From Actinernus sp. WN-2022 (taxonomy: Eukaryota; Cnidaria; Anthozoa; Actiniaria; Actinernidae): a stretch of DNA of 64,000 bases. Both the position numbers and the translations under genes were made by a program. Below the pieces are notes generated by a model. That model had not been told where the DNA came from, did not search any database, and saw only the letters and a list, made by a program, of their open reading frames with translations. Below, in pieces: positions 48,851 to 61,415 of the stretch. The DNA is taken from the NCBI GenBank assembly GCA_030867875.1, contig JAOWCC010000019.1:109930047-109994046 (forward strand), written 5' to 3'. The stretch's first letter is position 1, and every line of letters starts with the position of its first letter.

Positions 48851-49239
48851 TATTGTTTTTCAGTCGAGGTTCCCTTTATACTCCCTACAGGTTACAAACC
48901 CCATTGTAGCTCTATGCTCCCTGTGTTCTAAATCTGACCTCATGAAATGCTATACTTCTGGAAGAGTACACTGGTAGGGTTTATATGTGATGTTAATATC
49001 AATGCCATTGTTAGTAGCCCTTAATCAAAGACATGAAGTTTTAGTTTCATCCTTGCACAGCAAGAAAAAATGAAGTGAAGGTTATTATAACCTAATAATA
49101 ATCATATAATTATATTTAGATGGGTTACCCATTCAGTATAAATACTGGTATCACTGGGGGCCCTGTTAACAGAAAATGAAAGAGAAAAACAGAAATGAAC
49201 TTTACAAAACTACTGAGGAGAAAAGAAAAAGAAAACCTA

Positions 49240-49480
49240 GCAAAAGTCAAAAAGGGAGCAATCCCAGAAGGCCCAAATCAGGCCCCCAGGGAACAAAACA
49301 CTATAGAAGGCGTTCCCTGACAGCCAGAGCAAAGCCTGCCAAAGATTGCATCCCTTTGATGTCATGCGGCAGGCTGTTCTACTCTGCAGCACCTGTGTAC
49401 AAGAATGAATGCTTGGTGATCTCAAGCATAACCTTAGGTAAGTGGATGTCCTTAGCAGTTCTGGTATTATAAGAAAAAAA
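49240..49480 (-). pseudogene. LINE reverse-transcriptase 3' fragment
   Basis: The minus strand encodes, with stops, a typical LINE C-terminal pattern: ...HLPKVMLEITKHSFLYTGAAE, then NSLPHDIKGM. Only the tail remains. Confidence 0.55.
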
Positions 49481-49812
49481 GTACTGTCATTCAGCTGGAA
49501 GTAATTGCATAAGTATGGAGGAACTAGTCAAACCTAAAATATAACCTGCTAACCTTTTTCCTTTGATGGCACAATGTTTGACTGATCTAGTTGTGATCTC
49601 TTGGCAACCAGTATGGTAAGATGGTGGGAAAGACTTGCAGAGAGCTGCTCGAGTGCATTCTGAAAAGAGTCGAAGGAACAATGCTGGTGCATAAGGGGAG
49701 AGTTTTAGGTGTCCTGGTTGAACATGCCACACAGTTAATTATGATTCCTACAAAAAGGATCACTCAGATTCTACGTATTGAACACTTTTTGTCAGAGATA
49801 AATATTTGGTGA

Positions 49813-51404
49813 TTGTAATATAATAATAATAATAATAGGGAATACCTAGATTGTATTAAAACTATAGAAATTTAAATATATTCAAAACGTTTTTCATATT
49901 TTGGCGAACAAGGTGTGATTCAATATTATGATATCAGCTGGCCACTTAACCCCATAAAGACAATGATATAAACTTAAATCATAACACTAAAATAATGTTA
50001 TTTTATGAAGGTTTACTGTGCAACTACCGGTACACTTAGACAATGAAAACAATCACATTGCAGAATGAAAACAAAGCATTCCAACTTACGGTTATTTGAT
50101 CCAATCAGTGTCGAGTATAAGCATTTCAACTTGCTCGAGCTTCTATCCGGTAAAAGGCACATTTGGTGGACTAGTTTTGAAGTCTTTTGAATGAAGAGCA
50201 TCGCGTGGATGTGCTAGGATGTGTAAGTTGGAATGCTTTATTGTTGTTTGGCAATGTGTTTAGTTCTCGAAGTGGCACCAGTTACAACAGTTGCACTGTA
50301 AATGGATAAATCCTGGAGGATTCATCTCAAATGCCCAGACGTACCAGCCTTATTTGGTCCGGTTCTGTTCTCTTCAGCTTGGCCACGCACTGTTCACCCT
50401 GCCGTATGTTTCTTATTAACAAGTCAAGGTCAACACTCTCTGTTTTATTACACTCCCAAGCAGCCTCTTCCAGACTTGACAAGAAAAAGCAATAGAAAAA
50501 CATTTGTTCACAATAATTATTAATACAAGGTTTTATACCTAACCCTTGTCACCCACATTGTTGAATGTTGATTACTATATCAGTATATGAATACTAAATA
50601 CTAAACAATTAGCTTGTCTTGTGGTTCGCGAATTAATGGACTTACAGTCTTCATAGAGATGTTAACTAAACAAATATTGCTTACCACCTTGCTGCCTCTG
50701 TAATATAAAAGATAAACGAAAAGAAACTTTTGATTATTGATATCGTCAATTGAATATTATATTTCCTAAGAGTAAGGCAGCTTACAACATTTATTATAAC
50801 TATAAGTCCAACAATAACCGGAAACAACAAGTAACGGAGATCGATACCGGCAAAGAATATCTGACTAAACTTGTTTTGGCAAAAGTGAACTGTAAGTATT
50901 TGTTCAACATACCTTCGTACATGCTAAAGTTATTCATGTTTAACAGTCACTTGTTGTATGAAAGGCAAAGCAAATAAATTGCTCGATAAATCCAAGAATC
51001 CAAGATGGCAGCCGAGAACCCAAACGTCACGTGATTTGGCGTTCGACGTAAGAACGAGGCGTTATAAGTCGCTAGTGACAAAGCGTCCTTTCTCTCCCCT
51101 CCCTGAACTATAATTGATGAGCACAGGACCCCCGATATTAATACTGAATTGAAAACCGTGTAAAGACAACTCGGAGTCTCGGACACATTGAAGTTGATTC
51201 AAGAATCCGAGAAAACAAATGTAACATTCCTCTCTATCGGAGTATTGACACCAGCAGAACACAGACTGCCTTGGCGGCACTCTTTTCTGTTAGATTCTCT
51301 TGAGCGCTACAATTCATCAGGCTCGTCACAGAGAACCTGTCGTAGCGGTTTTGAGCATGATTTTCGTTGACGCATGACAGTCCTCTCGGCCTATCGACGG
51401 GCCT
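49813..51404. other. Mostly non-coding stretch upstream of the VPS4-like exons
   Basis: No protein family recognised. A 13-nt segment at ~50,681-50,693 has acceptor and donor signals in the right phase for the VPS4-like gene. CCAAGATGGCAGCC near 51,000, a YY1/start-like motif, may mark a promoter. Neither is proven. Confidence 0.4.
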
Positions 51405-51785
51405 ACATATTTTTTATTTATTTATTAAGCTTCTGACAGTAGATATATACAAGGGAAAATAAAATATAACAAACAAGAACTACTGTCAAGGAGGGGCTAA
51501 ACAGGTGATAAAACCTATAATATAGGTCTTCCAGATAGGTCTAAATGTAAACAAGAAACAAAATGTAACATTTTAAAATACGCTAAGAATTAGATCAAGA
51601 AATGACTACAAAAAAAATTGTTTAGAAAATTATAGAAAAGAGATATTGGTCTCTCTACATGAGGAACAGCGGCAACTAGTGACCCAAGTACAAGAATTTG
51701 AACTATCAAAATTACGATGAAAGGGTCCCAGTAATGTGATGCTAGGTAGCGCCTAAAGTTAGATAAGTTTGTAGATGTCCTGGCT

Positions 51786-52385
51786 TGGGCCCGGGGGGGG
51801 GGGGGGGGGGGGTACTCCTGTTTGTGACGTATTATGTATGTGCCGCCCGGGTGGGTCAGGGTTTTGAGCTCCGTTTGGGCAGGTAGGGTCAGGGTTTTGG
51901 CCTGATTTGGGCAGATCAGGGTCAGGATTTGAGTATAATTTGGGTGCAGTCAGGGTCGGGGTTCAGTATTTTTTAGGCAGTTCATTTTTTTTAGCTACTA
52001 TGTCAAAAAAAGACCCTCTGTTGCCGCATTTTTATCGCCTGCCCACATGCAAGCACTGAGGTTCCCATACATCGTGACGCCGCTAATTTTATCTATGTAC
52101 TTCATCTGCTGATTTGTTTACCCAATGCCACGTCCCGACTTGAAATGTTCCGTATTTTGCATGAAATCCCGGTACGCGGTATACCGGCCAGGATATATAT
52201 CCGACCGTGTTTTGAAAACAATTTAAAGAAGGGGCAATCAGGGTTTTTTCCCCAAAAAGGACGCAATCAGAGTTTTGGAGCTCGGATTGGGTCAAACAGG
52301 GTCAGGGTTTGAGCCTCTTGGCCTCACATACATACCCATTTTTCATGTAAGTACCCCCCCCCCCCCCCCCCCCCCCCGGGGGCTT
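51786..52385. mobile_element. ~600-bp element with poly-G/poly-C inverted ends
   Basis: The left end is GGGCCC then ~20 G then TACT. The right end is AGTAC then ~25 C then GGGGG. The interior has degenerate GGGTCAGGGTTTT units every ~40 bp at both sides. No protein. The homopolymer lengths are likely inexact. Confidence 0.65.
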
Positions 52386-52923
52386 GGGAGGATAGTGCGT
52401 TCCAGAGGAATAATACGATTGAAAAAATAATTAGAAAAAGTTACCTAACGCCATCCCAGTAAAATGTGTCGTTTAGGTCGGTCGGGCCGGGGAAAAAAAA
52501 ACAATATTTAGGGAGTCTGGAACCAAGCCTGGTTACTAAGTCAAGTGTAACACTTATCATCGGCTTTCCCCAGGGTCGACCCCTGGGACACATCGGGGGT
52601 TTTGTTTTCAGGGCCAAAAAAAGTCGACCAAAGCCCCAGGGTACTGGGCATAATTTCGTGACAAATCCCCCTCCCCAGGGGCATATTAGCCAACAAAATG
52701 AGTCTGTCGGGCGATAGTAAACAAAACATTTTATTGAGATGGCCTACTGAAGCCGATTCTAAAAATAGCGTTGTCAGGACACTATCGACAAGTTTGGTCG
52801 AATTAACCGTACTCCAGCTGTGTTCCATGACTACGGGGGCGTAGCCAGGATTTTTTTCGGAGTGACGCACAATTGTGAAATGTCAACTCAAAGAGCCCTA
52901 CCCCTCTCCCCACACACACCACT

Positions 52924-52950
52924 CCCCCCCCCCCCCCCCCCCCTCCCCCG
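52924..52950. repeat. Poly-C tract
   Basis: About 20 C interrupted by one T, flanked by CACACACC. Confidence 0.9.
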
Positions 52951-53435
52951 TACGGGTAGCTACATGTACGCCCATTCCGATGTAAAATATTCACCAGCGA
53001 GGTGTATAAGTTGAAACTACAATACATAGTTGTGAATAACCCATCTTGCCCCTGGTATTTGTGAATATTTAACATCAGAACGTTGAGTAAATGCGTCTGT
53101 AGACTTCCCATCCAGTGCCGTAATTCTTGAATTTCTCCAGTGTGTCAGGGGGACGTCTTAATTAGTCCCCTCTCGATCGCTCCCTAGAACGTAGTCTTTA
53201 TATCCGTGACTGAATATTTGTTAACAAATAGTACTAAATATCACTAATTAAACAAGAGAACACCAAGGATTTTATTTAATAGTGCAAAACGTGTTTCACA
53301 GATACTGACTGTGCCACACTGGGATTGAATAAGCTGCCCAAAGCATTTGAACAAAATAAACATTTCTTTTTTACCATGATGGCTTCAAAACTAAAGCCTG
53401 GTTTTCATATAATCGCCGCTGAGACCTCCGGTTTA

Positions 53436-54384
53436 ATAATAATAATAATAAGTTTATTTATATAGCGCCATATCAACTAATTTTTCATGGCGCTTTACAT
53501 TGAATATTATATAAAGAATTGAATAATTAAAACTAAAATGAAATAACCTATTTACAATATTTTTAAAAATAATCAACCTAAACATTTTCCCTATGGACAA
53601 TGACGTAAGAAATTAAAATCAAATCAAATTAAAATATTGTACATCAATTATAGGCTAGTTTAAAAAGATGTGTCTTTAGTGACTTTTTAAAAATATCTAC
53701 ATTTGGTGAGAGGCGGATTGATAACGGTAATGTATTCCAGACTTTTGGACCCACTACAGAAAAAGCTCTGTCACCATATGAGACTGTGCGTGACTTAGGA
53801 ATGACTAATAATTTCTGTTCAGTAGAGCGCAGCGTGCGAACATTAGGGCGATATTTGAGTAGTTCTGTAATATATTGTGGCGATAGGCCATTAAGGGCCT
53901 TATAAACTAATAGTAAAACCTTAAAAATTATGCGCTGTGAGACTGGCAGCCAGTGCAATCTAATTAGAACTGGGGTTATGTGATCATATTTACGTGTAAG
54001 TGTAACGATGCGAGCAGCTGTATTTAATACTGACTGCATTCTATCTAATTGATGTTTAGTGAGTCCATGAAGAAGTGAATTACAATAATCTAGTTTTGCA
54101 GTAACGAACGCATGTATAAGAGTTTCAGTTGATTTTTCATCAAGGTATTTCCTAATTTTCCCTATATTCCTAAGGTGATAGTGTCCAGATTTACATATGC
54201 TACTGACATGATCTCCGTGGGACATGGACTCATCAAGTATAACGCCCAGGTTACGAACAGTAGACCGGTGTCTGATCGTATCATCACCCACTTCAACAGA
54301 TGTAATACTTGGTCGTGGTTTCAATATGATCGCAGCGACGTCGAGTAGGCCTGGATCCGATACACAGGCCACCCCAAGGTACAT
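53436..54384 (-). pseudogene. 5'-truncated L2/CR1-type LINE, RT C-terminus
   Basis: An open frame covers the last ~235 codons of RT: NLGVILDESMSHGDHVSSIC, KLDYCNSLLHGLT, IVTLTRKYDHITPVL, LHWLPV and FSVVGPKVWNTLPLSIR. The 3' UTR ends in a TATATAAATAAACTTATT-type tail with (ATT)n, as in L2/CR1 LINEs. The first residues of the frame come from the host element. Inserted inside the MADF-bearing transposon. Confidence 0.85.
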
Positions 54385-54394
54385 CCTTCTTCCT

Positions 54395-54601
54395 CAAAAA
54401 TTGTCCATAAGCTGTCCTAATGTTTTTGAACTTATTTTGAGTCTCACTTGTGCTGATTTTGAACTTTTCGGCAATTTTTGTCCAGCAGTTCTCCTTCATC
54501 TGTTTGTTCTTAAAATCTTTGCTGTATTTGTTGTAAATACAGTCAAATTTCTGTACTTCCATGAAATTGGCGTTGTCTTCCTGTTTAATTTTGGACGCCA
54601 T
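54395..54601 (-). pseudogene. MADF-domain protein fragment
   Basis: About 69 codons from an ATG at 54,601. The helical pattern FDCIYNKYSKDFKNKQ, ENCWTKIAEKFKIS and QNKFKNIRTAYGQFLRKK is that of a MADF DNA-binding domain. It is cut off by the LINE insertion after the third helix. Confidence 0.75.
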
Positions 54602-54836
54602 TTTGCCGAAAGTGAGAAAAAATAAAAGTGCATTATGGGATACAAGCATTGGTGTGCAATGCTTTCTGGGACATTTTGGATCGCAAGAGTGGTTTCCATA
54701 TAAAAACTTCTCGATCGCAGAGAGAGAAATTTTTCTATCTCTGCGATCGCAAGGATTGCAAAGTTTTTGGTTTCCATATCGCAAGGGTCGCACAACACTT
54801 TTCTGCGATCGCTGCGATTATTTGAAAACCAGGCTT

Positions 54837-56916
54837 GAGCATCCACCTAACTACCATGAACAAACAAACAGAGCAGAAGGAATGACCAATTTATTACGCA
54901 AATATTCCTATTTTTCACAGAACAATATTTTATAATTGACATATCAAAATATTCAAATAAGGTTTGTCTCTTGTTTTGCGAAAAGACCCGAGTATATACA
55001 GTACGAGAATTCCCAGTGAATTACTAATTATTTTAAATTCAAACGTTCTAAATTATTTGTCTAGATTACGAGAATTCCCATTGAATTACTATTTTTCTTA
55101 AATTCAAACGTTCTAAGTTATTTGTCTAGATTAAACTATTTTACGAACTTCGAAAGTATCAAGATTTCATTCTAACCTGATTCTCGCAAATGACAAGATG
55201 CTACTGCGAGCCTACGTGTAGCCGTGAAGCCACCTTCACGGTAGACTATAATTAATACGGCTAACGATTGGGGGTGATTTATTATACAAAGCCTAAATTT
55301 TAGACGCTGTCCATCCATTTATTTTAACATTTTCATACAATAGATGGACAACGCCTAATATTTAGATTTCGTTTAAGAAATTGGACCAAGGATTTAATTT
55401 AAGTTAATGGAGAGTTAAAACCTTGTTCGGAACCAATATAAAGCTGAAACAAGCAATAAGTCGGAGGTTGACGAGCGTATAAAATAACCGCTTCCTTGTG
55501 ACTGACAACAGTGTTGATCTGATGCTATTGTAGTGTTGAATGTCAGACCGGACTCGAAACAACTGTTAAGTAAAACCCAGTGATGAAAGTATGGCCTCGT
55601 AGCAATGATTGAATCCCAAATCAAGAAAATGACCCCAAATCTACAACAGTTCAGGTATTGTTAAATTAAACTTAATTACTTTAATTCATTATTTGCTCTC
55701 TTTCTCTTAAGTTTGTTTCAATGAAGTATTCCGTGAATATATAATTATTTATTTTTGTTTATTAATTTTTTTCTTTCGAAACATTTTTCTGGCCACGCCT
55801 AGCATCCTCCGAAGGCAACTGTATTATGGGAATAAAAGAGCAAAATGGAATGCTAGGTTTCATGTGGTGAAACATCCTCAGAGTCAGGGGCGGGGGCAAG
55901 AAAAATTACAGCACATGATGACATCACTTCGGTTAATCTGGCACCCAAGACAATGAATGTTGCCACTACAGGAGAAGAAAGTTTCAACAAGAACTAAAAC
56001 CTGGCGGAGCCCAGGGTACCGCGAACGCACTGCTTTCCTTCTTTAACCAGACTGTGTTTACGAGATACGTGTATATTGAAGGCATTCCAAACCATGTTAA
56101 AAGCACCTGATTGGGCGATTAATGTACGAGTGTGCGCAAAACTTTTGGGACGGCGTCAACATTATATAAGCGGATAGCTGAATGGAGTAATCGTTAAAAT
56201 ACATTAACAAGGGTAGCTGTGAAAAGTCCTTTTATGTCGAAACGGTGTGATGTAGAAAATCCTAAAAAAAATGAAAAATTGTACTCCTAAAAATTGATTC
56301 TAGGTAGACAAGCGAGTCTTGCGAAGTTCAATTGTGTCTTACAAAGATTGCTCCGCCGTACTTTATTACTTGACTGAGATTTGAAGAATCTCTATTTTTG
56401 TGGTCATGCTTAGTGTAAATGACTTAGTATAATTATCAAAACTATCTATTGAGAATGAAGACGCTTGCTTGTGACATATGTACAAAGAAGTCAAAGAAAC
56501 TATTACCTCAAACACACTAGTTATTTCGGTTGAGAAGTATACGTGGAAAACCTTATTGGCTGGCGATGTCAACATTACATTTCAACAGCACATATATACA
56601 CCTAAATAGTTTCCACTGGAATGCCGCCAACAAATAACGTTTTTTTGGCAGATATTTTTATCGTAACGATACTTTGATGGAAATCAGTCATGAAATCGTG
56701 TGCTCTTGGCGAGCTTTAAAATTAAATCAGTGCTTTGTGTTACTAATACGAAAACCTTTCTGCACGAACTGCAGCATTCTACCTCCTAATATCCATCAAC
56801 CGTTCGTATCACTTCAAGGACTACATGTTTCTGTGAAACTTGTAAAGAGAAATACGACGAATGTAATATAACCCACTGTTTGTGTGAATATATATTGATA
56901 TATAAAACTCTTGTGT
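54837..56916. other. No gene seen
   Basis: AT-rich. One short inverted repeat (55,298-55,366, TTAGACGCTGTCCATC with its complement) and two duplicated ~60-bp blocks (55,005-55,135, ACGAGAATTCCCA... twice). No coding evidence. Confidence 0.6.
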
Positions 56917-58786
56917 CCCCTTCTAAGAGGGACGGTAAGGGGGTTTCGCGTGAAACGTGATCATGTGTATTTATTTTATGTGATCTGTGATCAGAAAAAA
57001 ATAAAATCCGTGAACCGTGAATAACATGCTCATCGTGATACGTGAAACTTAAATTCTACGATATGCGCGATTCTTTATAAGAAAACCTGCAATATTTCCG
57101 TGATAGTCATAAAAGGTGACCTATTAAGCATTGTAAATGCCTTCTTATTTCTGACGTCACTTTCCGGTTTAAAGTCTTACGTGACGAGAGCGAGGTTATG
57201 GCGTGACGAGAGCGAGGTTATGGCGTATAGCGCCACATGTAGCCCAAGCTTACTCAATTTTCTCAGAGAGAAAATCGAGAATTCATGACCACCCAGCAAA
57301 TCAAGGTTAAACGGTCCAGGAATCGCCATGGACATGAAAGGTAATGACTACAAGGGAAAGCGAAGGTTTTTGAAACATTTTATTAAAGTTGACACAGAAG
57401 GTCACCAGATAAAGGCAAAGATCCCTAGCGAAGAGGTTATCGCTGGAAGTGGAAAAGAAGGAAACTCGAACGGAAAGGCCGAAAACGCATCCTATTCACA
57501 GCCTATGGGTATTTGCGTTGAGTTCGACAAGAACATAGTTGTACGGATGCGCAAACCGGATCTATCAAAGTTGTCACTACGATCAAAGGTATGGCACAGT
57601 TCCTGAGATTTCTATAGAAGGCATTCTCTGTCCATTTAACGCACCAAACAGTACCAATGCTGTCGTTGAATGAAGCCATTGAGAACCTGGAAATCGTAGA
57701 TAACTTTTTGAAAGTGTCCGCAGAAAACGTAACTGCAATCCTTCAAAAACCTGGTAAACCCATGGGCGCACGCAATTGGGACAGTGTCCGGTCAAACGTT
57801 ATCTTCAGTCAGCATGATACATAAGGTTTTGCGAGATCTCAGTCAGCAAATCAAGGAACTTAACCCAAGTTACCAAGTAGATTTACATATTTGTTTAACT
57901 CAGTGTTCAAGTCGAACACTGAACTTACATACACTGAATGGGTCACTTCAGTCTTCAAGGACCAGTTTCCGACTTTCTTACAGTACAATTTGGCGAACAC
58001 GGTGTATGAGAGTATCAAGAGGGTTGTTCATTGGGCTGCCTATTACTATACCCACGAGAGGTCATATTACCCAGTGGTTCCCCAGGCAACGCCTTTCGAT
58101 GCCCTTCATAGAGAGATGTCATACTAGAGTGGGCATCAAACAATGGTAAAGCTGTCCGGCAAAGGACGGTACGCCAGCAAACAACGATGTTTAAAGCAGC
58201 TACACTACCATTAAACATGTATGCTACGTCTGTTGTTCCATAGGAGAAGATAAGATTAGATAGAAACTCTGCGCAACCTCCTGCTGACAAAAACCAAGAA
58301 GATGAGGTACAGTTAGAGATCTTAGGGGAAAGGTTGGAGCACGACCAGGCATCAGAATATGACACTGATTCTGATTGCGAACCTACATTTCTAGAGTGAC
58401 AACGAAGACGAAGTGACTTTTCTAGGAGCGGAAGGACTGTCCGTTTGTCTTCCAAGATATTTTAACTCAAAACTATTTTAACGCAAAATATTCCATTTTC
58501 GGTCATTTAGTAATATTTAAATTCTGAAAATAAAGTCAGATTTTGAAGAAAGCAGTTTCGTAAGAAAAGATTAACTTACAGACGAAAGCACGGGCTGCCT
58601 GGCAGCGGATTACAAAAAAACCGTATACAATATGAAGGCTGTATCAACAGTAATACAATGTTTTTTTTTTGTGAATCGTGAAATCGGAATATTAATTACC
58701 GTAACTCGTTATTTGCCAGTTTTATTAGTCGTGAAACGGTGCGCAGACCCCCCTTACCGCCCCTCTTACCGCCCCTCTTCTAAGGG
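56917..58786. mobile_element. 1.87-kb element with inverted ends and a decayed ORF
   Basis: The left end CCCCTTCTAAGAGGGACGGTAAGG is matched by the right end CTTACCGCCCCTCTTCTAAGGG. Both subterminal zones contain repeated CGTGAAAC / GTGATC words, inverted between sides. The interior is a decayed plus-strand ORF (57,285-58,399). A 22-bp tandem duplication lies at 57,179-57,230. Superfamily not identified. Confidence 0.65.
57285..58399 (+). pseudogene. Decayed element-encoded protein of unknown family
   Basis: Plus-strand frames follow one another with several frameshifts and stops. They start with a basic N-terminus (MTTQQIKVKRSRNR), then HFIKVDTEGHQIKAKIPSEE and IENLEIVDNFLKVSAENV, then FLQYNLANTVYESIKRVVHW and YYPVVPQATPF. 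The C-terminus is acidic, with LEHDQASEYDTDSD. Continuous protein-like composition and the TIR borders suggest it is the element's own protein. I see no DDE motif or known domain. Confidence 0.55.
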
Positions 58787-59481
58787 AATCGAGTATTTAG
58801 TGTTCATTATTTCAGTCCGATATGTACCCTGGACAGCCAGAACAAATTGTGTTTACCCGACTTAGTACTCGTGTTTGGGAATTGGATAAACTAAACAAAT
58901 GTTTTAAAGACTGTCGGTACTGCAAGGAAAAATGCAACGCGTCAAGTTCCCATCCACGCAATTAGACACTTCGTGGCGTCAAGCTCCCTTAATCCATTCT
59001 TTCATACTACGTTTCACGAATAGTAGTTGATGCCTTTTCCTGCCAGTTATCGGAAGGGATACTTCACAAACCTACATAAATCACCTCGTGTTTTCTCTCT
59101 CTCAAAACCAAGATAATATTATGTTGTATCGTTTGGTACAGAAGCCTGACAGGATTGTTAACAGCGTCGAGTACTACCCAACATAACAGTGAACTCCTTC
59201 TCTGTAGCTGTTTGCTGTACAAACCAACAATCCAGGGTTGCTTCCAGTTTGCTGACTGACGATGGTTTGTCGATGCTGAAGGAATCGCTATTTAATGCAC
59301 AATACATGCTCCGCCGCTGTCCCTTAATCACCATGCTCTCTGTGCATTCTGTTGTCATCTACACCTGTGAATGAAATGCAGTTATTTTAAGAAGGGTCGT
59401 TTTAAACAGTGTAAGCCATACCAGACTGCCATCGTCTTTGGAGCGCGCGTTTCTCGAGACAATACAGCGTCGGTTCCCTGG
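58787..59481. other. No gene seen
   Basis: No supported coding sequence, RNA or repeat. Confidence 0.6.
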
Positions 59482-59490
59482 CTTACAGTG

Positions 59491-59577
59491 CAACCTCGTT
59501 CCCAGGGGTCTTTACGCACCTAATCCTTTCGACGCCATGTTGGATTAGGCGCGTAAAGACCCCTGGGAACGAGGTTG
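59491..59577. mobile_element. 87-bp palindromic MITE with 9-bp target duplication
   Basis: The arms CAACCTCGTTCCCAGGGGTC and complement enclose a short spacer with CGACGCCATGTTGG. CTTACAGTG flanks both sides (59,482-59,490 and 59,578-59,586). A 9-bp duplication is typical of Mutator-type transposases. Confidence 0.85.
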
Positions 59578-59724
59578 CTTACAGTGTAGCATTGATAGAA
59601 AAACACTGAAACAACCATAGGGGCTGATCAAAGTGAGGACCTGCCTAAACCACAGATGATCGAATTGGAATTGACGAAATCCGGAGAAAAACCCTCGGAG
59701 CAAGGGCGAGATCCAACCAACTCA

Positions 59725-60260
59725 TTCAAGTCAAGTAAGTATTTTTATTTACGGCCCACGGGAGGGTCTATCAGATATTTACAATATGGCTAACTGTTTT
59801 ACATAGACGCCGTGCATATATGAGACCTGGAAGAATATTTACAAGTATAAAATAAATAAAATTGCATAAAAATAGTCAACCATCTGATGATTAACCCTGA
59901 TCATCACATATGGCACCGTCTTGCGGTAATGAGGGGCGAGACAGACACACAGACAGTATTTTATTTGGAGCTTTGTACGAACGTGTACACAACTTGAATC
60001 CAAATATTTTATACAGTATAACTGAGATTGTTTTTCCTTATCTCTAAGAGAAAAACAGTCGGTTAAATCTGTATTTCGCTACTATGTTTTGGAGTTTAGG
60101 TGGAGGATCTATCATTAAGAGGAACAACTGATCGTCTGATATTCTTTTTCGATTGATATTAAGAGAGCTAAATTGAGCTAATAATTCGTTCCTCAAGTTG
60201 TTATATAAAGGGCATTTAACAAGTAAGTGCCTTTCATCTGCGAGATCTCTGGTGATTTCG
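59725..60260 (-). pseudogene. LINE 3' end with RT-associated C-terminal frame
   Basis: On the minus strand a frame from ~60,240 to ~60,048 encodes a zinc-knuckle-like LINE C-terminal pattern (DERHLLVKCPLYNNLRNELL, later NIVAKYRFNRLFFS). The 3' tail GTAAATAAAAATACTTACTTG follows. Upstream parts are missing. Confidence 0.6.
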
Positions 60261-60680
60261 CCCCCTCCCCTCCCCCCTTTGAAACGATTTTCTCATTGAA
60301 CAAACAAAAACGATGAAGCCCAAAATGGTTGGAAAACATCATTTGTTCATGAACTTTTATCGCAACGTAGATGTTACAGCACTTGATTATCAATAGACGT
60401 AATAATCGAAACGCCGCATTCAATCAACGTTTGAAATTCTTCTAAGTCTTGATCAATAAAACCGTCTAAACTAATAGATTACCTTACGATTGAACGCAAT
60501 TCGTAGCATTTCTTGCTTCCTTTCGGAAACAGACTAAAGTGAACATGGCTAAATGAAATAAATCAGTGCTATGTTTTGCCTCAGTCTGTTACCCAATATG
60601 GTAATTTATACTAACGAGCTTATTAACGGACTATTGATATTTTTTTGGCTGGAGTCATACAAAGCGCACCCGAAACAATC

Positions 60681-61100
60681 AACGTGTTCTCGAGGTTTAG
60701 AATTACGATTATCGTAAATTGTAATTGGCCGCTGAAATTGCGATAATCGTAATTCTACTGACATCCTAATCCGAACCACAAAATTAACCCTAACCATCGG
60801 ACGAGTTTACGGGTAAACGACGGGTTCTCACTCACCTAGAGCTAGGGTTTACAGGTAAACTAGAAGAGAACGTGAAGAAGAGAAAGAGTTGTTTTTCATC
60901 GATCCTACTGGGGTTCGAACTCGTAACCCTTTGCGTGTAGCGCAGAGGTCATCGCCACTACACTATGCCCGTCTACCGCCGCTCGGAATGTGACAAATGT
61001 TTATCTTTATCCTTGACTGGTTACGAGAATTTCGATTATCGTAATTTCAGCGGCCAATAACAATTTACGATAATCGTAATTTCAAACTCGAGATCACGTT
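60681..61100. mobile_element. Palindromic MITE carrying a tRNA-like sequence
   Basis: The ends AACGTG...CTCGAG and CTCGAG...CACGTT, and inner arms with TTACGATTATCG, GGCCGCTGAAAT and their complements, are inverted over ~75 bp. The interior holds a tRNA-like promoter at 60,902-60,970. No protein. Confidence 0.75.
60902..60970 (-). ncRNA. tRNA-like sequence inside a MITE
   Basis: On the minus strand, A box TAGTGTAGTGG and B box GAGTTCGAACCCC are close to consensus and spaced as in tRNAs. The acceptor ends do not pair, so it is not a normal tRNA; a SINE-derived pol III promoter is likely. Confidence 0.55.
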
Positions 61101-61111
61101 GAAACAACGGA

Positions 61112-61415
61112 CCATATCGCAAGGCCGCCATTTTGGATCGCGTGCGATGCACTCTGGGACTTCCAGTTATACAATCGGAAGTAATCGAACCGTAAACTTA
61201 ATCCACCCTTCTCACACAGCGGACATGGTGGATAGAAAAATAGATTTTGCGTGGCTAGCCTCGCACTGAGCAGATTCAGAACGAGTTTAGCCCGCAAAAA
61301 CAAAGGTTTTTATTCTCCAGGGACATGGCCGCCGCGTGAGAAGGGTGAATTGAGTCTACGATATCCATCCCAGAGTGCATCGCACACGATCAACATGGCC
61401 GACTTGCGATATGGA
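61112..61415. mobile_element. 304-bp palindromic MITE
   Basis: The ends CCATATCGCAAGGCCGCCAT and its near complement extend to ~50-bp arms (with GCGATGCACTCTGGGA inside). A second inner pair, CACCCTTCTCACACAG / CGTGAGAAGGGTG, lies within. No coding potential. Confidence 0.8.

Larger units (their letters stand above)
53394..54836. mobile_element. DNA transposon remnant with a MADF-domain gene, Harbinger-like
   Basis: The ends AAGCCTGGTTTTCATATAATCGC and GCGATTATTTGAAAACCAGGCTT are inverted. The right side adds further GCGATCGCA palindromes. The interior holds a MADF frame (54,395-54,601) and a LINE 3' fragment inserted into it. MADF/Myb-like proteins accompany PIF/Harbinger transposases; no transposase remains here. 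Confidence 0.65.

Noticed and set aside
50750..50977. Plus-strand frame with lysine-rich composition and a GTAAGT-like donor at its end
   Set aside because: No acceptor or partner exons found and no family recognised.
52803..53111. Minus-strand frame with a glycine run
   Set aside because: Created by the poly-C tract; no other support.
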